DNA of 49,016 nucleotides from Acetobacteraceae bacterium (GTDB taxonomy: Bacteria; Pseudomonadota; Alphaproteobacteria; Acetobacterales; Acetobacteraceae), in contig PLSD01000112.1 in assembly GCA_003164135.1 (NCBI GenBank), forward strand, positions 1 through 49,016, read 5' to 3'. A program made the translations under genes and the position numbers. This document shows positions 17,674 through 27,461 of this stretch, in pieces (positions within the stretch are counted from its first letter, which is position 1; every line of letters begins with the position of its first letter). Under the pieces are notes generated by a model. That model searched no databases. It saw only the letters and a list, made by a program, of their open reading frames with translations, and was not told the DNA's origin.

Positions 17674-18095
17674 TCCTGCGCGCGCAGCTGGTCGGCGCGC
17701 TGTTCCATCCGCTTGGCGATGTCGTCGAGGCGCCAGGCTTCGATGTCATAGGGCGTTACAAAGCCCTGCTTTTTGATGTCGATCTCGGTAAAATTGTCGG
17801 CGACCGGTTTGAGCCCCGCGGCTTTGGCCTGCGCCAGGGTGAGGTGTCCGTCGTGGGTGGTGTTGGCGGCATAGAATTTCATCAGGAAGGCAACCGGGTC
17901 TTCGGGGTGGCGGCCGTCATGCTGCCAGCCGGGACCGCCCATCATCCCGGGGCCGTCGACGCCTGGGCCGCCCATCATGCCGGAGCCATCGGTGCCAGGG
18001 CCGGGCCCGGGGGGCGGATTTGGGGTTGTCTGAGCCATGGCCAGCAACGGCAGAACCGCAAGACTCGCGGCAGTCAACAAAACAAAACGGCGCAT
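17670..18095 (-). CDS. Secreted EF-hand-like protein
   Basis: A 141-residue exported protein. The signal peptide is RFVLLTAASLAVLPLLAMAQ. A low-complexity stretch with two near copies of GxGMMGGPG (about 36-56) follows. The C-terminal half carries two degenerate EF-hand loops: TTHDGHLTLAQAKAAG and IDIKKQGFVTPYDIEAW. In the second loop several calcium-binding acidic residues are replaced by lysine or glutamine, so calcium binding may be weak or lost. The frame is open to 18344, but the ATG at 18095 has AGGAG 6 bases upstream and yields the signal peptide. It is the convergent neighbour of the small Pro-rich secreted protein, overlapping at the stops. Confidence 0.8.
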   Translation of the reverse strand: MRRFVLLTAASLAVLPLLAMAQTTPNPPPGPGPGTDGSGMMGGPGVDGPGMMGGPGWQHDGRHPEDPVAFLMKFYAANTTHDGHLTLAQAKAAGLKPVADNFTEIDIKKQGFVTPYDIEAWRLDDIAKRMEQRADQLRAQD

Positions 18096-18190
18096 AATCA
18101 ACTCCTGTTTATAACGAGTGGTGGCTATGCAGGTATGCTGTAACGGCTTGACGACTGATATGTAACGGCAAGGTACCGCGGGTCTTTTAC

Positions 18191-18220
18191 GCACGCCGCA
18201 AATAAGCACGCCGCAAACAA
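18191..18220. repeat. Two tandem 15-bp units downstream of rpsD
   Basis: GCACGCCGCAAATAA (18191-18205) is followed directly by GCACGCCGCAAACAA (18206-18220), with one mismatch. It abuts the rpsD terminator. It is probably a slippage duplication. Confidence 0.7.
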
Positions 18221-18245
18221 AAACGGCACCCGAAGGTGCCGTTTT
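18220..18245 (-). terminator. Rho-independent terminator of rpsD
   Basis: Arms AAAACGGCACC (18220-18230) and GGTGCCGTTTT (18235-18245) enclose the tetraloop TTCG (minus-strand reading). A T-run follows on the minus strand. It lies 23 bases beyond the rpsD stop. Confidence 0.9.
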
Positions 18246-18267
18246 CCAGAAATGCCCGTGCTGGGAA

Positions 18268-18882
18268 TTAACGCGAGTAGAACTCCACCACCAGGTTCGG
18301 GTCCATCTGCACCGGGAAGGGCACATCGGCCAGCTTCGGGGCACGCAGGAACTTGCCCTTCATGGCCCGGTGGTCAACTTCCATGTACTCCGGCACGTCG
18401 CGCTCGCTGCTCTGGGCGGCATCCAGCACCACGGCGAGCTGCTTGGATTTCTCGCGCACCTCGATCACGTCGTTGTCCTTAACCATGTAGGACGGGATGT
18501 TCACCTTCTGGCCGTTAACGGTCACATGGCCATGGCTGACGAACTGGCGCGAAGCGAACGGGGTGACCGCGAACTTCAGGCGGTAGATCACGGCGTCCAG
18601 GCGGCGCTCCAGGATCTCGATGAGGTTTTCGGACGTGTCGCCCTTACGGCGCACGGCTTCCTCATAATATTTGTAGAAGGATTTTTCGGAAATATTGCCG
18701 TAGTAGCCCTTCAGCTTCTGCTTCGCCATGAGCTGCACGCCGTAGTCGGACGGCTTCTTGCGGCGCTGGCCATGCTGGCCGGGGCCGTACTCACGCTTGT
18801 TGACCGGCGACTTGGCGCGGCCCCACAGGTTTACGCCCAAACGGCGGTTAATCTTATACTTACTCTCAGTGCGCTTGGTCAC
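18268..18882 (-). CDS. rpsD: 30S ribosomal protein S4
   Basis: A 204-residue primary 16S rRNA-binding protein of the small subunit. It starts [21 protein letters not shown] and contains the conserved GPGQHGQRR, an S4 RNA-binding domain ([29 protein letters not shown], about residues 95-160) and the terminal [17 protein letters not shown]. The frame is open upstream to 18972, but a GTG at 18882 with AGAAAGG 8 bases before it gives the standard N-terminus. It stands alone with its own terminator, not in the alpha operon as in E. coli, which is normal for alphaproteobacteria. Confidence 0.97.
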   Translation of the reverse strand: MTKRTESKYKINRRLGVNLWGRAKSPVNKREYGPGQHGQRRKKPSDYGVQLMAKQKLKGYYGNISEKSFYKYYEEAVRRKGDTSENLIEILERRLDAVIYRLKFAVTPFASRQFVSHGHVTVNGQKVNIPSYMVKDNDVIEVREKSKQLAVVLDAAQSSERDVPEYMEVDHRAMKGKFLRAPKLADVPFPVQMDPNLVVEFYSR

Positions 18883-18995
18883 GGCGCTTACCTTTCTTGT
18901 TAAAATTCCGCCAGTAGTCCCTCCCCTGCAAATGCAAGAAAGAGCGGGCGCAAGCGACCACCGCCTGTCCACGTTCCCGGCAACGAGCCCGCCTC

Positions 18996-21900
18996 CTACG
19001 CCGCGCCGCCTTTTGCGTCAACCGGGCGAACCCAGCTTTGCGCGATCGCGGCTAGCGGGAGAGTGAATTCTGCCTCCGGCCGGGGCAGGCGCAACGCGGC
19101 AACGCGACCCATCCATATACCGTCATCCTGGACATCACGGGGGTAGAACCCCTGCCCCAGTTGCATGTCACCGGCAATATCCAGGCACACCCCAAGTTCG
19201 CGACGGTCCTGCGAGGCGGGGTCGGTATCGGCCGGGGAGGCCACCGCCGACAGCAGCGTGATCTCCCGCACCGGACAGGGAAAGACAAACCGTGCCATAC
19301 GCCAGCGGCCGTTGGCGACAATGGATGGCACCACGCTCTGCCCCGCCGCCACAGCGCGCAGGCTAGGCCAGTAAGTGAGTGAGAACCCCGCCCCCAGGGC
19401 GACGGCGTGCAGGCGCGCGCGCACCGCAGCCAGCCTGGCGCCGCGGGTGACAATGGCGGCGAAGGGTTTGCGGGCGGGGGAGCGTCGCCCCACTTCCTGG
19501 TACAGGGCGCCACGGTTGCCGTCGTCGAAATAGGATTCGCAGGGCAGCCCCTCGGCCAGCAAGATGTCGTGGCGGTCCAGTTCAACATGGTAATAAGTCA
19601 TCGCGGACGCGGACATTTCGCGGATAATAGTGGCGCCGTTGACCAGATGCGTGACCGGGATGAGCACGCCGCCGGTATGCACGCAATGCGAGGGCGAGAG
19701 CCGCAGCGGGCGCGCCGGTAGCCCTGGCCCGAAGGCTCCGGGCGTTATGAGCACGGGCAGCGCATCGCGCGCGGCACTTGGGCCAAGGTCGAGCGTGCGC
19801 CGCCCGATCCAGCGCACCGGGCGCCTGGCGCCTGAGGCGGTGATGAGTGGGTCACCGGGTTTGAGGTCTTCCACCGCGCGGTAGCCATGCGGGGTGAGCA
19901 GCCGGCTGCCGCGCACGAAGCAGGGGAGTTCGCCGCCCAGCGTAATCAGTGAGCCGCCGGCGCCGTCCGAAACGATGCTGAGCGTTGGCTGGTTCGGGGC
20001 GATTTCGATCCCCGGCATGGCCAGCACGGTGCCTTGCGCGTTCTCGATATACAAAGCGCCGCCGGTACCCCCGGAATAGGTGACCAGGCTCGGCGCCACG
20101 CCCACCAGGTCAATGGCGTCGGTCGCGATCATGTTCTGCACGCCGGTAGCCAAATGCGCCGGATCGTCTACTGTTATCAGCGCGTCCCCGCCCATGAACA
20201 TCACCGGCGCGCCGCTCAGGCTGCCGGTAATGTCCAGCGCGGCGGAGGCCATGACCGTGATGTTCGAAAAATTATAGATAGTGCCGCCCAGAACCAGCAC
20301 GCCGCCTTGCGCCACGATGTCGTTACTATTTTCCAGCGTCGTGGTGTTGACCACGCCGTAGCCCTCCAGCGTGCCGCTAACCATGAGATCCGGCGTTTCC
20401 AGAGTGCCGCCGGCAAGCGTGATCATCCCGGAATTGAAGATGCTGGCGGACGCTTCCAGAAGGCCGGAGTCCGATATCGCGCCCTGTACCTGCTCGATCG
20501 TGCCCGCGATCAAAGTGGCATCCGCGCCGACCTGCAATGTGCTGGCGGCACTCATATATAACCGCCCGGCTACGTCGAGGCTGGCACTCCCTCCCAGCGA
20601 GAGTGCGCCGTACAAACCCAGGGTCGGGGTTTGCGCCTGTGCCGCGCTGTCCAGGAGCATGGCCCCGGAGTCCGTAAGCTGGCCAAATTGCGCGGTGGCA
20701 CTGCCGTAGGCGAACAGGGTTGCGCCACTGCCGAGCGTGGTGGCACCCGCTGTCAGGCTGCCGCCCAAGTCGAACTGTCCTCCCGCGCCAATCGCCAGCG
20801 ATCCGGCCAGGTTCAACCCGCCCAGCACATAGGCGTCATTGCCCGCGGCATTGGCGTTGCCCGCCAGGGTGAGGTTGCCGCTGCTGGAAAATTCTTGGGT
20901 GAGGATGCCTAGTGTGCCGGCACCGTTGGCATCGCCAATGGTGACATCGCCGCCCAAGTACACAGTGGCGCTGGAGTCAAAAATCGCCGCCGCGCCGTCT
21001 TCCACCACCAGAGCGGTGCCAGAGATGCCGTTGACCAGGAGTTGATTTGTAAAGGCGATGGAACTGTCAACCAGCAGCGCGCCTGGCGCGGCGGGCGTAT
21101 TGTAAATGGACAAGCCGCCGTTGGAGCCAAAAGAGGCGGTCTGCGCCTCGCTGAAGGCTGCGCCGCTGTAGCCACTCACGGTGCCCGGCGTGGCGGCGTT
21201 GATGAAAATATAGCCCGGCAGCGCGGCGAGAAAGGCGTTGCTGCTCGTCAGGGTTATCTGCGCGTCCACACCGGTGCCGGTGTAGGTGAGACCTTGCAGC
21301 GCCGTGTTCAGCGCCGCGATATCGGGCGCTGCAATCGTGATCCGGGCCGCAGCACTGCCGCCGTCGCTGACGACGCCAGCGGTGGCGGCGAGAGTCAGGC
21401 TCAGGCTTTGCGTGGTGGCGATGGTGAGCGCCATGGCAACGCCCTGCAGCGGCTGCGCCACGCCGGAACTGGCTTCGTAGCCGGTGAAATCAACTGATTG
21501 CAGGCCGGGCGCGAGACGCAGAAACACCGCCGGGTCGCCTTGCGCGTCTAGCCCGGCCGCCAACACGTCGCCGGTGGGGATGGTGGTGTGGATTTCATAA
21601 GTATCGGTATTGCCGTAGCCATCCACCCCGGCAATGCCAAACGAACCAGGGGTGACATTGTAGACGTTGAAGCCGGACAGGCCGGGAAAGATCAGCTCGT
21701 CGCCGGGAATAAACCCGGTGACGGTGCCCGAGAACGCGTGTGGCCCGCTAATGATAAACGCCCCCCCGCCGCCGCCCAGCGTATCGGCATAGCCGCCGGT
21801 AACACCCAGGCCGCTGTTGTTAACAAAACTCAGCGTCACCGAGTTGTCGATGGTCAGCGGCGTGGCATTGAATACGCCATACAGCGGCGAGAGCGGACCC

Positions 21901-23231
21901 AGCACCATCACACCGCCATCGGCCACCTGTAGCTGCGTGCCGCCGTTTATGCTCCCGGCGGCAAGCAGCAGTGTTTCCCCGCCCAGGGCAGCGATGGTGC
22001 CCGGCCCGCTGATAAGTCCGGACTCCGAAAAATTTCCCGCTTGCAGGGTGCCGTTGCCGGTTAGCAGGGCACCCTGGCTCAGCGAAACCTCTTGCTGGAA
22101 ATTCAGCGCCTCGGCATTGCCCGCCACCAGCAAGCCGTTGAAATCCAGCAGTCCGGCGGTGCCAAGCTGGAGCAGGCCGCCAAGGGTCGCGCCATCGGCC
22201 ACGAGCAAGGCACCAGACTCACTCAAAGCGGTGGCGCCGAGCACGCCGTAGTCGAAACTCGTGCCGCTTAAAGTAAGCGCGTTATAAGGCAGTTGCAGGC
22301 TCGCATCCGGCGCAATGACCACGCCCCCCGGCGCGCTGAGATCACCCAGCGAGGCGGTGATGCCGCTGATGACGCCCGCCAGCGTGCCGCCAACTGGCAG
22401 CACGAATTGCGAACCACCGGCCAATGGGGTGCTGGTGCCCGCCTGCCCGTTGAAATGCAGGAAAATATTGCCGTCGGTAATCGCCGTGGGCAGTACGCCG
22501 GAGACGTGGCGCAGTGCGTAGCTCAGGTGTTCGCCAGCGGTTACCTGCGGCCCCACAAATGCCAGCCCAGCCAGCAAGCTGTTAAGCGCGCCGAGGTCCG
22601 CCGCGGTGAAACTAAGCTCGATGGTGCCGGTGCCCAGCCCGCTGGCGGCAATGCCGCTGGCATTGGTGTAGCTTGGCAGCAGCAGAATGCCGGAGGGGAC
22701 GGACAAAGTGAGGTTGAGGGCTTCCTCCGCCCCCAGCCCCATCGCCGCCAGGCCGCTGGCAATGGGGTCGCTGAGGAGCAGGCCGGAAATGGTGTCCAGC
22801 GCGTTGGATTGAATGGTGACGATGAGCGGAGGCGCCACGAAAGCCGGGCCGGTCTGCGGCACGATAGCGACCACGATGTCGGTTTGCGTGGGCAGAGCCA
22901 ACGGGTCACTGGCGGTCAGGGTAAGTACATCGTGGCTCAGGCTGGCGGACTCGGTGAGTTCCAGGCCGGCCAGCGCGGAATTAACCTGCAACGCCGTGCC
23001 GGTGAGGCTGAGCGTGTTGCCATTGCTGGAAACCGTGGCGCCGCCCAGGCTGCTGGCGGAAAGTGCAGCGGTGCTATTGCCCGCGACGATTTGCACGCTG
23101 AGCGTACCGGGACTTGCGGGGTCCGTGACTGCAATGCCGCCGGGCGGCAGGTTGCCCAGAGAGGACAGCACCGCGTTACCGCCCATTACGGTAATTGTTG
23201 CGGGCGCAATGATGTTAAGGCTGCTGGTCAC
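18996..23231 (-). CDS. Giant Hint-domain protein with beta-repeat passenger (putative surface protein)
   Basis: A 1411-residue protein with a GTG start at 23231 and no classic signal peptide. Residues 1-1090 are Gly/Ala/Leu/Ser-rich beta-strand repeats of the adhesin/autotransporter-passenger kind: [30 protein letters not shown] and many LxxGGxLxLxG turns. A Hint_2 (hedgehog/intein-like) domain follows from Cys1104 ([26 protein letters not shown]), with [10 protein letters not shown] near 1180 and a C-terminal extension to 1411. Hint domains cleave at a cysteine through an N-S acyl shift, so the passenger might be released or attached to something. Such proteins are frequent in Acetobacteraceae, and their role is unproved. 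It is transcribed alone, upstream of and on the same strand as rpsD. Confidence 0.85.
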   Translation of the reverse strand: MTSSLNIIAPATITVMGGNAVLSSLGNLPPGGIAVTDPASPGTLSVQIVAGNSTAALSASSLGGATVSSNGNTLSLTGTALQVNSALAGLELTESASLSHDVLTLTASDPLALPTQTDIVVAIVPQTGPAFVAPPLIVTIQSNALDTISGLLLSDPIASGLAAMGLGAEEALNLTLSVPSGILLLPSYTNASGIAASGLGTGTIELSFTAADLGALNSLLAGLAFVGPQVTAGEHLSYALRHVSGVLPTAITDGNIFLHFNGQAGTSTPLAGGSQFVLPVGGTLAGVISGITASLGDLSAPGGVVIAPDASLQLPYNALTLSGTSFDYGVLGATALSESGALLVADGATLGGLLQLGTAGLLDFNGLLVAGNAEALNFQQEVSLSQGALLTGNGTLQAGNFSESGLISGPGTIAALGGETLLLAAGSINGGTQLQVADGGVMVLGPLSPLYGVFNATPLTIDNSVTLSFVNNSGLGVTGGYADTLGGGGGAFIISGPHAFSGTVTGFIPGDELIFPGLSGFNVYNVTPGSFGIAGVDGYGNTDTYEIHTTIPTGDVLAAGLDAQGDPAVFLRLAPGLQSVDFTGYEASSGVAQPLQGVAMALTIATTQSLSLTLAATAGVVSDGGSAAARITIAAPDIAALNTALQGLTYTGTGVDAQITLTSSNAFLAALPGYIFINAATPGTVSGYSGAAFSEAQTASFGSNGGLSIYNTPAAPGALLVDSSIAFTNQLLVNGISGTALVVEDGAAAIFDSSATVYLGGDVTIGDANGAGTLGILTQEFSSSGNLTLAGNANAAGNDAYVLGGLNLAGSLAIGAGGQFDLGGSLTAGATTLGSGATLFAYGSATAQFGQLTDSGAMLLDSAAQAQTPTLGLYGALSLGGSASLDVAGRLYMSAASTLQVGADATLIAGTIEQVQGAISDSGLLEASASIFNSGMITLAGGTLETPDLMVSGTLEGYGVVNTTTLENSNDIVAQGGVLVLGGTIYNFSNITVMASAALDITGSLSGAPVMFMGGDALITVDDPAHLATGVQNMIATDAIDLVGVAPSLVTYSGGTGGALYIENAQGTVLAMPGIEIAPNQPTLSIVSDGAGGSLITLGGELPCFVRGSRLLTPHGYRAVEDLKPGDPLITASGARRPVRWIGRRTLDLGPSAARDALPVLITPGAFGPGLPARPLRLSPSHCVHTGGVLIPVTHLVNGATIIREMSASAMTYYHVELDRHDILLAEGLPCESYFDDGNRGALYQEVGRRSPARKPFAAIVTRGARLAAVRARLHAVALGAGFSLTYWPSLRAVAAGQSVVPSIVANGRWRMARFVFPCPVREITLLSAVASPADTDPASQDRRELGVCLDIAGDMQLGQGFYPRDVQDDGIWMGRVAALRLPRPEAEFTLPLAAIAQSWVRPVDAKGGAA

Positions 23232-23369
23232 AACCTGACGTTATACAACCTTTAGTATTACCACAACTTAACACAAACATCTTTGAGGTTGTCCCGGTAT
23301 TCGGATTTATACTGCGAATCGTGCGCGGGCTTATGGTGGCGCGCCGGACTAGGTCCCATACTATACCTC

Positions 23370-25583
23370 ATGAAAACCGTTACCAAAAAACCCCGCGTCA
23401 AACCCGCAACCGCCTCGGCCCTGCCGAGCCGCGAAACGATTAAGGCTTTCCTGAAGGAAGCGGAGCAGACCGTGGGGCTGCGCGAGGTGGCGCGCGCCTT
23501 TGGCGTGAAGGCCGATGACAAAAAAGCCCTGCGCGGCTTAATGCGCTCGCTGGAGGCCGATGGCGTGGTGGAACGCGCCGGGCGGAAGAAATTCGTCGAG
23601 GCCGGCCGGCTGCCGGAGACAGCGGTGGTGCAGATCACCGGCATCGACCGCGACGGCGAGGCGCTGGCCCGCCCGGTGGCGTGGGATGGCCCCGGCCGGC
23701 CGCCGATTATTTTCATGCATGCCGAGGCGCGCGGTCAGGCGGCACTGGCGCCAGGTGCCCGGGTGCTGGCACGGCTGAAGCAGATCGGCGGGGACAAATA
23801 CGAGGGCCGCACCTTGAAACGCCTGGCTGAGCAGGCCGGCGGCATTGTCGGCGTGTTCCACCCCACGCCGCAGGGCGGGCGCATTGAACCCACCGACCGG
23901 CGGCAGAAATCCGAATGGGTGGTGCCTTTAGGCGAGACTTTAGGTGCGCTGAACGACGAGATCGTGCGTGCCGAGCCCCTGCCCGGCGCCAAGTTCATGG
24001 GGCCGAAGCCCGCGCGCATCACCGAGCGGCTGGGACTGGTTACCGACGCGCGTTCGGTCAGCCTCATCGCCATCGCCACGCATGGCATTCCCATGGACTT
24101 CCCCGATGACGCGCTGAAGGAAGCCGAAAAAGCCCAGGCGGCGCCGTTGGGCAAACGGACCGACTTACGCGAGGTGCCGCTGATTACCATCGACGGTGCC
24201 GATGCGCGCGATTTCGACGATGCCGTGTTCGCCGAGCCGGCATCGCATGGCTACCGGCTGATCGTCGCCATCGCCGATGTCGCGCACTATGTGAAACCCG
24301 GTTCAGCGCTTGATAAATCCGCGAAAGAACGTGGTAACTCCTGCTACTTCCCCGACCGCGTGGTACCGATGCTGCCCGAGGCGCTTTCCAATGGCTGGTG
24401 CAGCCTCAAACCGCATGAGGAACGCGGTTGCCTGTTCGTGGAAATGCACATCGACGTGCATGGCGCCAAGCTCTCGCACCAGTTCGGGCGCGGCTTGATG
24501 CGCTCGGCCGCGCGCAAAACCTACGAGCAAGTGCAGGCGGAGTTCGAGGACGACCCGAAAAATCACGCGCATCTCTATGCCGCGTTCACCGCGCTGAAAG
24601 CGGCGCGCGAGGCGCGCGGCACGCTCGATCTCGACCTGCCCGAGCGCAAAGTGGTGCTGGGCGAGGACGGCCAGGTAAAAAGCATCGCCCCGCGTCCGCG
24701 ACTCGATAGCCACAAGCTCATCGAGGAATTCATGATCCTGGCCAACGTCTGCGCCGCCGAGGAGCTGGAAAAGCGGCACCTGCCCTGCATGTACCGCGTG
24801 CATGCGCCGCCGAGTGCCGAGAAACTCGACAATTTACGTTCCTTTTTGGCAACACTGGAGATTTCTTTGGTGGCGGGCGACCAAATCCACCCGCGCGACC
24901 TCGATCGCGTGTTGAAACTTGTCGCCGGCACAGACAAATCCTCCCTCGTGAACGAAACCATTTTACGCAGCCAGTCCCAGGCCGAATACTCCCCTGAAAA
25001 TATCGGCCATTTTGGGCTGGCACTAACCAAATATGCGCATTTTACCTCACCGATTCGGCGTTATGCCGATCTGCTGGTGCATCGCGCGCTCATCACGGGG
25101 CTGAAACTCGGTAAAGACGGCCTCGCCCCGGATGATATCTCGCAGTTCGAGGACACCGCGGAGCGGATTACCGCCACCGAGCGCCGCGCCACTTTGGCCG
25201 AGCGCGACTCCACGGACCGTTATTTGGCCCTGTACCTACAACATCGCGTGGGAGAGTTGTTCACCGCGCGGGTATCGGGCGTGACCAGGTTCGGTCTATT
25301 CGTCACGCTACCCGAGAGTGGCGCGAGTGGATTCCTGAGCATGGCTAGCCTGCCTGACGATTTCTGGATGCATGACGAGGCGACCCAGAGTCTGATCGGC
25401 AAGCGGTCCCGCAAGACCTACCAACTTGCCCAGATGCTGGATGTACGCCTGGTGGAAGCACGCCCTGTGACTGGCGGGTTGCTGTTTGCCCCGGCCACCG
25501 CCGCCGCCCTGCACGGCCCCCGCCCCGCCCCGCGTGGCAGGACCGAGCATAAATCCAAACCCAAATCGAATCGGCGCAGGTGA
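23370..25583 (+). CDS. rnr: Ribonuclease R
   Basis: A 737-residue processive 3'-5' exoribonuclease that degrades structured RNA. An N-terminal helix-turn-helix-like region (about 20-75, FLKEAEQTVGLREVARAFGV) is followed by cold-shock domains. The RNB catalytic domain (about 260-590) has the acidic cluster TIDGADARDFDDAVFAE and the late motif ALTKYAHFTSPIRRYADLLVHRAL. An S1 domain (about 625-705) and a basic tail rich in K/R/P finish the protein. The ATG at 23370 (MKTVTKKPRVKP) is preferred over the open extension to 23283, which adds an un-family-like leader. The stop TGA overlaps the GTG start of the S41 protease, so the two are co-translated. Confidence 0.96.
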   Translation: MKTVTKKPRVKPATASALPSRETIKAFLKEAEQTVGLREVARAFGVKADDKKALRGLMRSLEADGVVERAGRKKFVEAGRLPETAVVQITGIDRDGEALARPVAWDGPGRPPIIFMHAEARGQAALAPGARVLARLKQIGGDKYEGRTLKRLAEQAGGIVGVFHPTPQGGRIEPTDRRQKSEWVVPLGETLGALNDEIVRAEPLPGAKFMGPKPARITERLGLVTDARSVSLIAIATHGIPMDFPDDALKEAEKAQAAPLGKRTDLREVPLITIDGADARDFDDAVFAEPASHGYRLIVAIADVAHYVKPGSALDKSAKERGNSCYFPDRVVPMLPEALSNGWCSLKPHEERGCLFVEMHIDVHGAKLSHQFGRGLMRSAARKTYEQVQAEFEDDPKNHAHLYAAFTALKAAREARGTLDLDLPERKVVLGEDGQVKSIAPRPRLDSHKLIEEFMILANVCAAEELEKRHLPCMYRVHAPPSAEKLDNLRSFLATLEISLVAGDQIHPRDLDRVLKLVAGTDKSSLVNETILRSQSQAEYSPENIGHFGLALTKYAHFTSPIRRYADLLVHRALITGLKLGKDGLAPDDISQFEDTAERITATERRATLAERDSTDRYLALYLQHRVGELFTARVSGVTRFGLFVTLPESGASGFLSMASLPDDFWMHDEATQSLIGKRSRKTYQLAQMLDVRLVEARPVTGGLLFAPATAAALHGPRPAPRGRTEHKSKPKSNRRR

Positions 25584-27103
25584 TCCGCGCCGTTGTCATC
25601 TTTTTTGTCTGCGTGATCCTGCCGAGCGGCGCATGGAGCCCCTCGGCCATGGCTGCCACCCCGTTTGGCACCGCCGCGGCGGCCTCCGTCTGGGGCACGG
25701 CACTTGCCTATATCGCGCCACGCGCGCTGCAACCGCTGACCATTCCACAGATGACAATTTGGGGCCTGAACGGGCTGGCAGCGCTCGACCCGGATTTGAG
25801 CACCACGTTGCAAGGCAATCAGATCGTGCTTTACGGGCCGGAGCAGATGATCCTGGCCGTGCCCGCCCCAGCGCCGGATGACGCGCAAGGCTGGGGCCAA
25901 GCGGCGGCGCAACTGGCCAGCGCGGCTTACGCGGCCTCGCCGGCGCTGCAACAGGCAGGCACGCAAGGGGTGATCACCAGCTTTTTCGACGAGTTGTTCA
26001 ACCATTTTGACCCCTATTCCCGCTACGAGCCGCCAATGCAGGCGGCACAGGAGCAATTGATGGTTACCGGTCTCGCCGGAACGGGAGTGAACTTCGGCCG
26101 GCAGGGAAACAACGTGGTGATTGCCAGCGTTACCGCCGGCAGCCCGGCCGAAAACGCCGGGCTTACGGCCGGCAGCGTCGTGCTGCAGGTGGATGGCCGG
26201 CCGGTTTATCCAGGCGAAATCTCCCGCCTGAACGACTCCTCGAATGGCATCTACGGCACCACCACCACACTGCAATTGCAGGACCCCGCGGGTGGCGATG
26301 CGCCCCAGGATGTACCCCTTACCCGCGCATTTATCCCGCCCGAAACCGTATTCCGTGAAACCGCACCCGCGCCGGGTGTGCTTGCGCTAAAAATTTCCGG
26401 CTTCAACAAGGGTACCGGCAACCAGTTCTCCTCCGCGCTGGCCGATGCCATGGCGGCGCAACAGCCGCCCACCGGCCTGCTGCTGGACCTGCGTGGCAAC
26501 CGTGGCGGCGTTCTGCGCCAGGCAGTGCTGGTCGCCGACTCCCTGCTGCAAACGGGCGCAATCGTACAAGCAGCCGGTCGCGATGTGGATGCCGACCAAT
26601 CTTTCAATGCCGAGGGCGCGGACCTGACCAGCGGGATCAAAATCGTCGTACTGGTCGACGGCCAGACCGCCAGCGCCGCGGAAATTCTCGCCGCCGCCTT
26701 GGCCGATAACCGCCGCGCCGTGGTCGTAGGCTCCGAGACCCTGGGCAAAGGGCTGGTACAGACCGTGACCACCCTGCCCGATGGCGGTGAATTGTTCGTG
26801 ACCTGGAGCCGCGTGCTGGCCCCGCGCGGCTGGCCCCTGCAAACCCTGGGGGTAATGCCGCAGGTTTGTACCAGCCTTGGCCCCGCCGGCCTGCAAACTG
26901 AGCTGAACGCCCTTTCCAAAGGCCAGAACCTGATGGCCCCCACGCTGGCGCAGGCGAGGGCAATCCGCGCTCCTGCCTCAGTGGACACCATTCTGGCGGT
27001 GCGCGATGCCTGCCCGGCGGATACCGGCTCGGACGAAGACTTCGCCGCCGCCGGTTACCTGTTCAATGACCAAAATGCGTATCAGGCGGCGCTGCTACAA
27101 TAG
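25580..27103 (+). CDS. Exported S41-family (carboxyl-terminal processing) serine peptidase
   Basis: A 507-residue periplasmic or membrane-anchored protease. The N-terminal hydrophobic stretch AVVIFFVCVILPSGAWS acts as signal or anchor. The PDZ domain (about 165-250) contains VIASVTAGSPAENAGLTAGSV. The peptidase domain has LLDLRGNRGGVLRQAV (about 301-316), the nucleophile Ser365 in GQTASAAEIL and the general base Lys390 in LGKGLVQT. The 25-residue spacing equals that of the Ser-Lys dyad in E. coli Prc. The GTG start at 25580 overlaps the rnr stop. A Pro-rich C-terminal part (about 440-507) is less conserved. Substrates unknown; the family trims tails of periplasmic proteins or cell-wall enzymes. 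Confidence 0.9.
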   Translation: MIRAVVIFFVCVILPSGAWSPSAMAATPFGTAAAASVWGTALAYIAPRALQPLTIPQMTIWGLNGLAALDPDLSTTLQGNQIVLYGPEQMILAVPAPAPDDAQGWGQAAAQLASAAYAASPALQQAGTQGVITSFFDELFNHFDPYSRYEPPMQAAQEQLMVTGLAGTGVNFGRQGNNVVIASVTAGSPAENAGLTAGSVVLQVDGRPVYPGEISRLNDSSNGIYGTTTTLQLQDPAGGDAPQDVPLTRAFIPPETVFRETAPAPGVLALKISGFNKGTGNQFSSALADAMAAQQPPTGLLLDLRGNRGGVLRQAVLVADSLLQTGAIVQAAGRDVDADQSFNAEGADLTSGIKIVVLVDGQTASAAEILAAALADNRRAVVVGSETLGKGLVQTVTTLPDGGELFVTWSRVLAPRGWPLQTLGVMPQVCTSLGPAGLQTELNALSKGQNLMAPTLAQARAIRAPASVDTILAVRDACPADTGSDEDFAAAGYLFNDQNAYQAALLQ

Positions 27104-27122
27104 CTTGAGGCCACCACAACCC

Positions 27123-27152
27123 TTGACCAACCCACGCAAAATGCGCCATACG
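27123..27152 (+). promoter_or_regulatory. Putative sigma-70 promoter of rpmG
   Basis: TTGACC (27123-27128) and CATACG (27147-27152) are separated by 18 bases. They lie 24 bases upstream of the rpmG start, after the S41 protease stop. The -10 box is weak. Confidence 0.4.
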
Positions 27153-27175
27153 GCGCGCTTCTGGAGATTCTTAAC

Positions 27176-27343
27176 ATGGCCAAATCGAACGTCGTTCAAA
27201 TTAAACTGATTTCCACCGCCGACACTGGTTACTTCTATGTGACCAAGAAGAACGCGCGGGCGCAGACCACCAAGCTTGAGCTGAACAAATACGACCCCGT
27301 CGTGCGCAAGCATGTGAAATTCAAGGAAGCCAAAATCAAGTAA
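27176..27343 (+). CDS. rpmG: 50S ribosomal protein L33
   Basis: A 55-residue large-subunit protein, too short for many ORF filters. It starts [18 protein letters not shown] and ends VKFKEAKIK, with YFYVTKKN and LELNKYDP between, all standard for L33. It lacks the CxxC zinc pair, so it is the zinc-independent C-minus form. GGAG lies about 9 bases upstream of the ATG. A GC-rich hairpin follows the stop. In alphaproteobacteria rpmG is often found near rnr, as here. Confidence 0.96.
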   Translation: MAKSNVVQIKLISTADTGYFYVTKKNARAQTTKLELNKYDPVVRKHVKFKEAKIK

Positions 27344-27348
27344 TCGCC

Positions 27349-27368
27349 GGCGCCGGACACCCGGCGCC
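27349..27368 (+). terminator. Hairpin downstream of rpmG
   Basis: GGCGCCGG (27349-27356) pairs with CCGGCGCC (27361-27368) around the loop ACAC, starting 5 bases after the rpmG stop. A short T-run (GATTTTG) comes about 10 bases later, so termination is likely but not textbook. Confidence 0.65.
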
Positions 27369-27461
27369 CGGTACTGCGATTTTGTGTTGGAAGTTTAGTC
27401 GACTTTCTTCCACGCCTGCACCATATCACCCCTGACGCAAATTGATGCGCCGGGGGTTTTT

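Noticed and set aside
18996..19922. Hint domain considered as an intein
   Set aside because: There is no C-terminal extein and no conserved His-Asn splice junction; the layout fits Hint_2 surface proteins.
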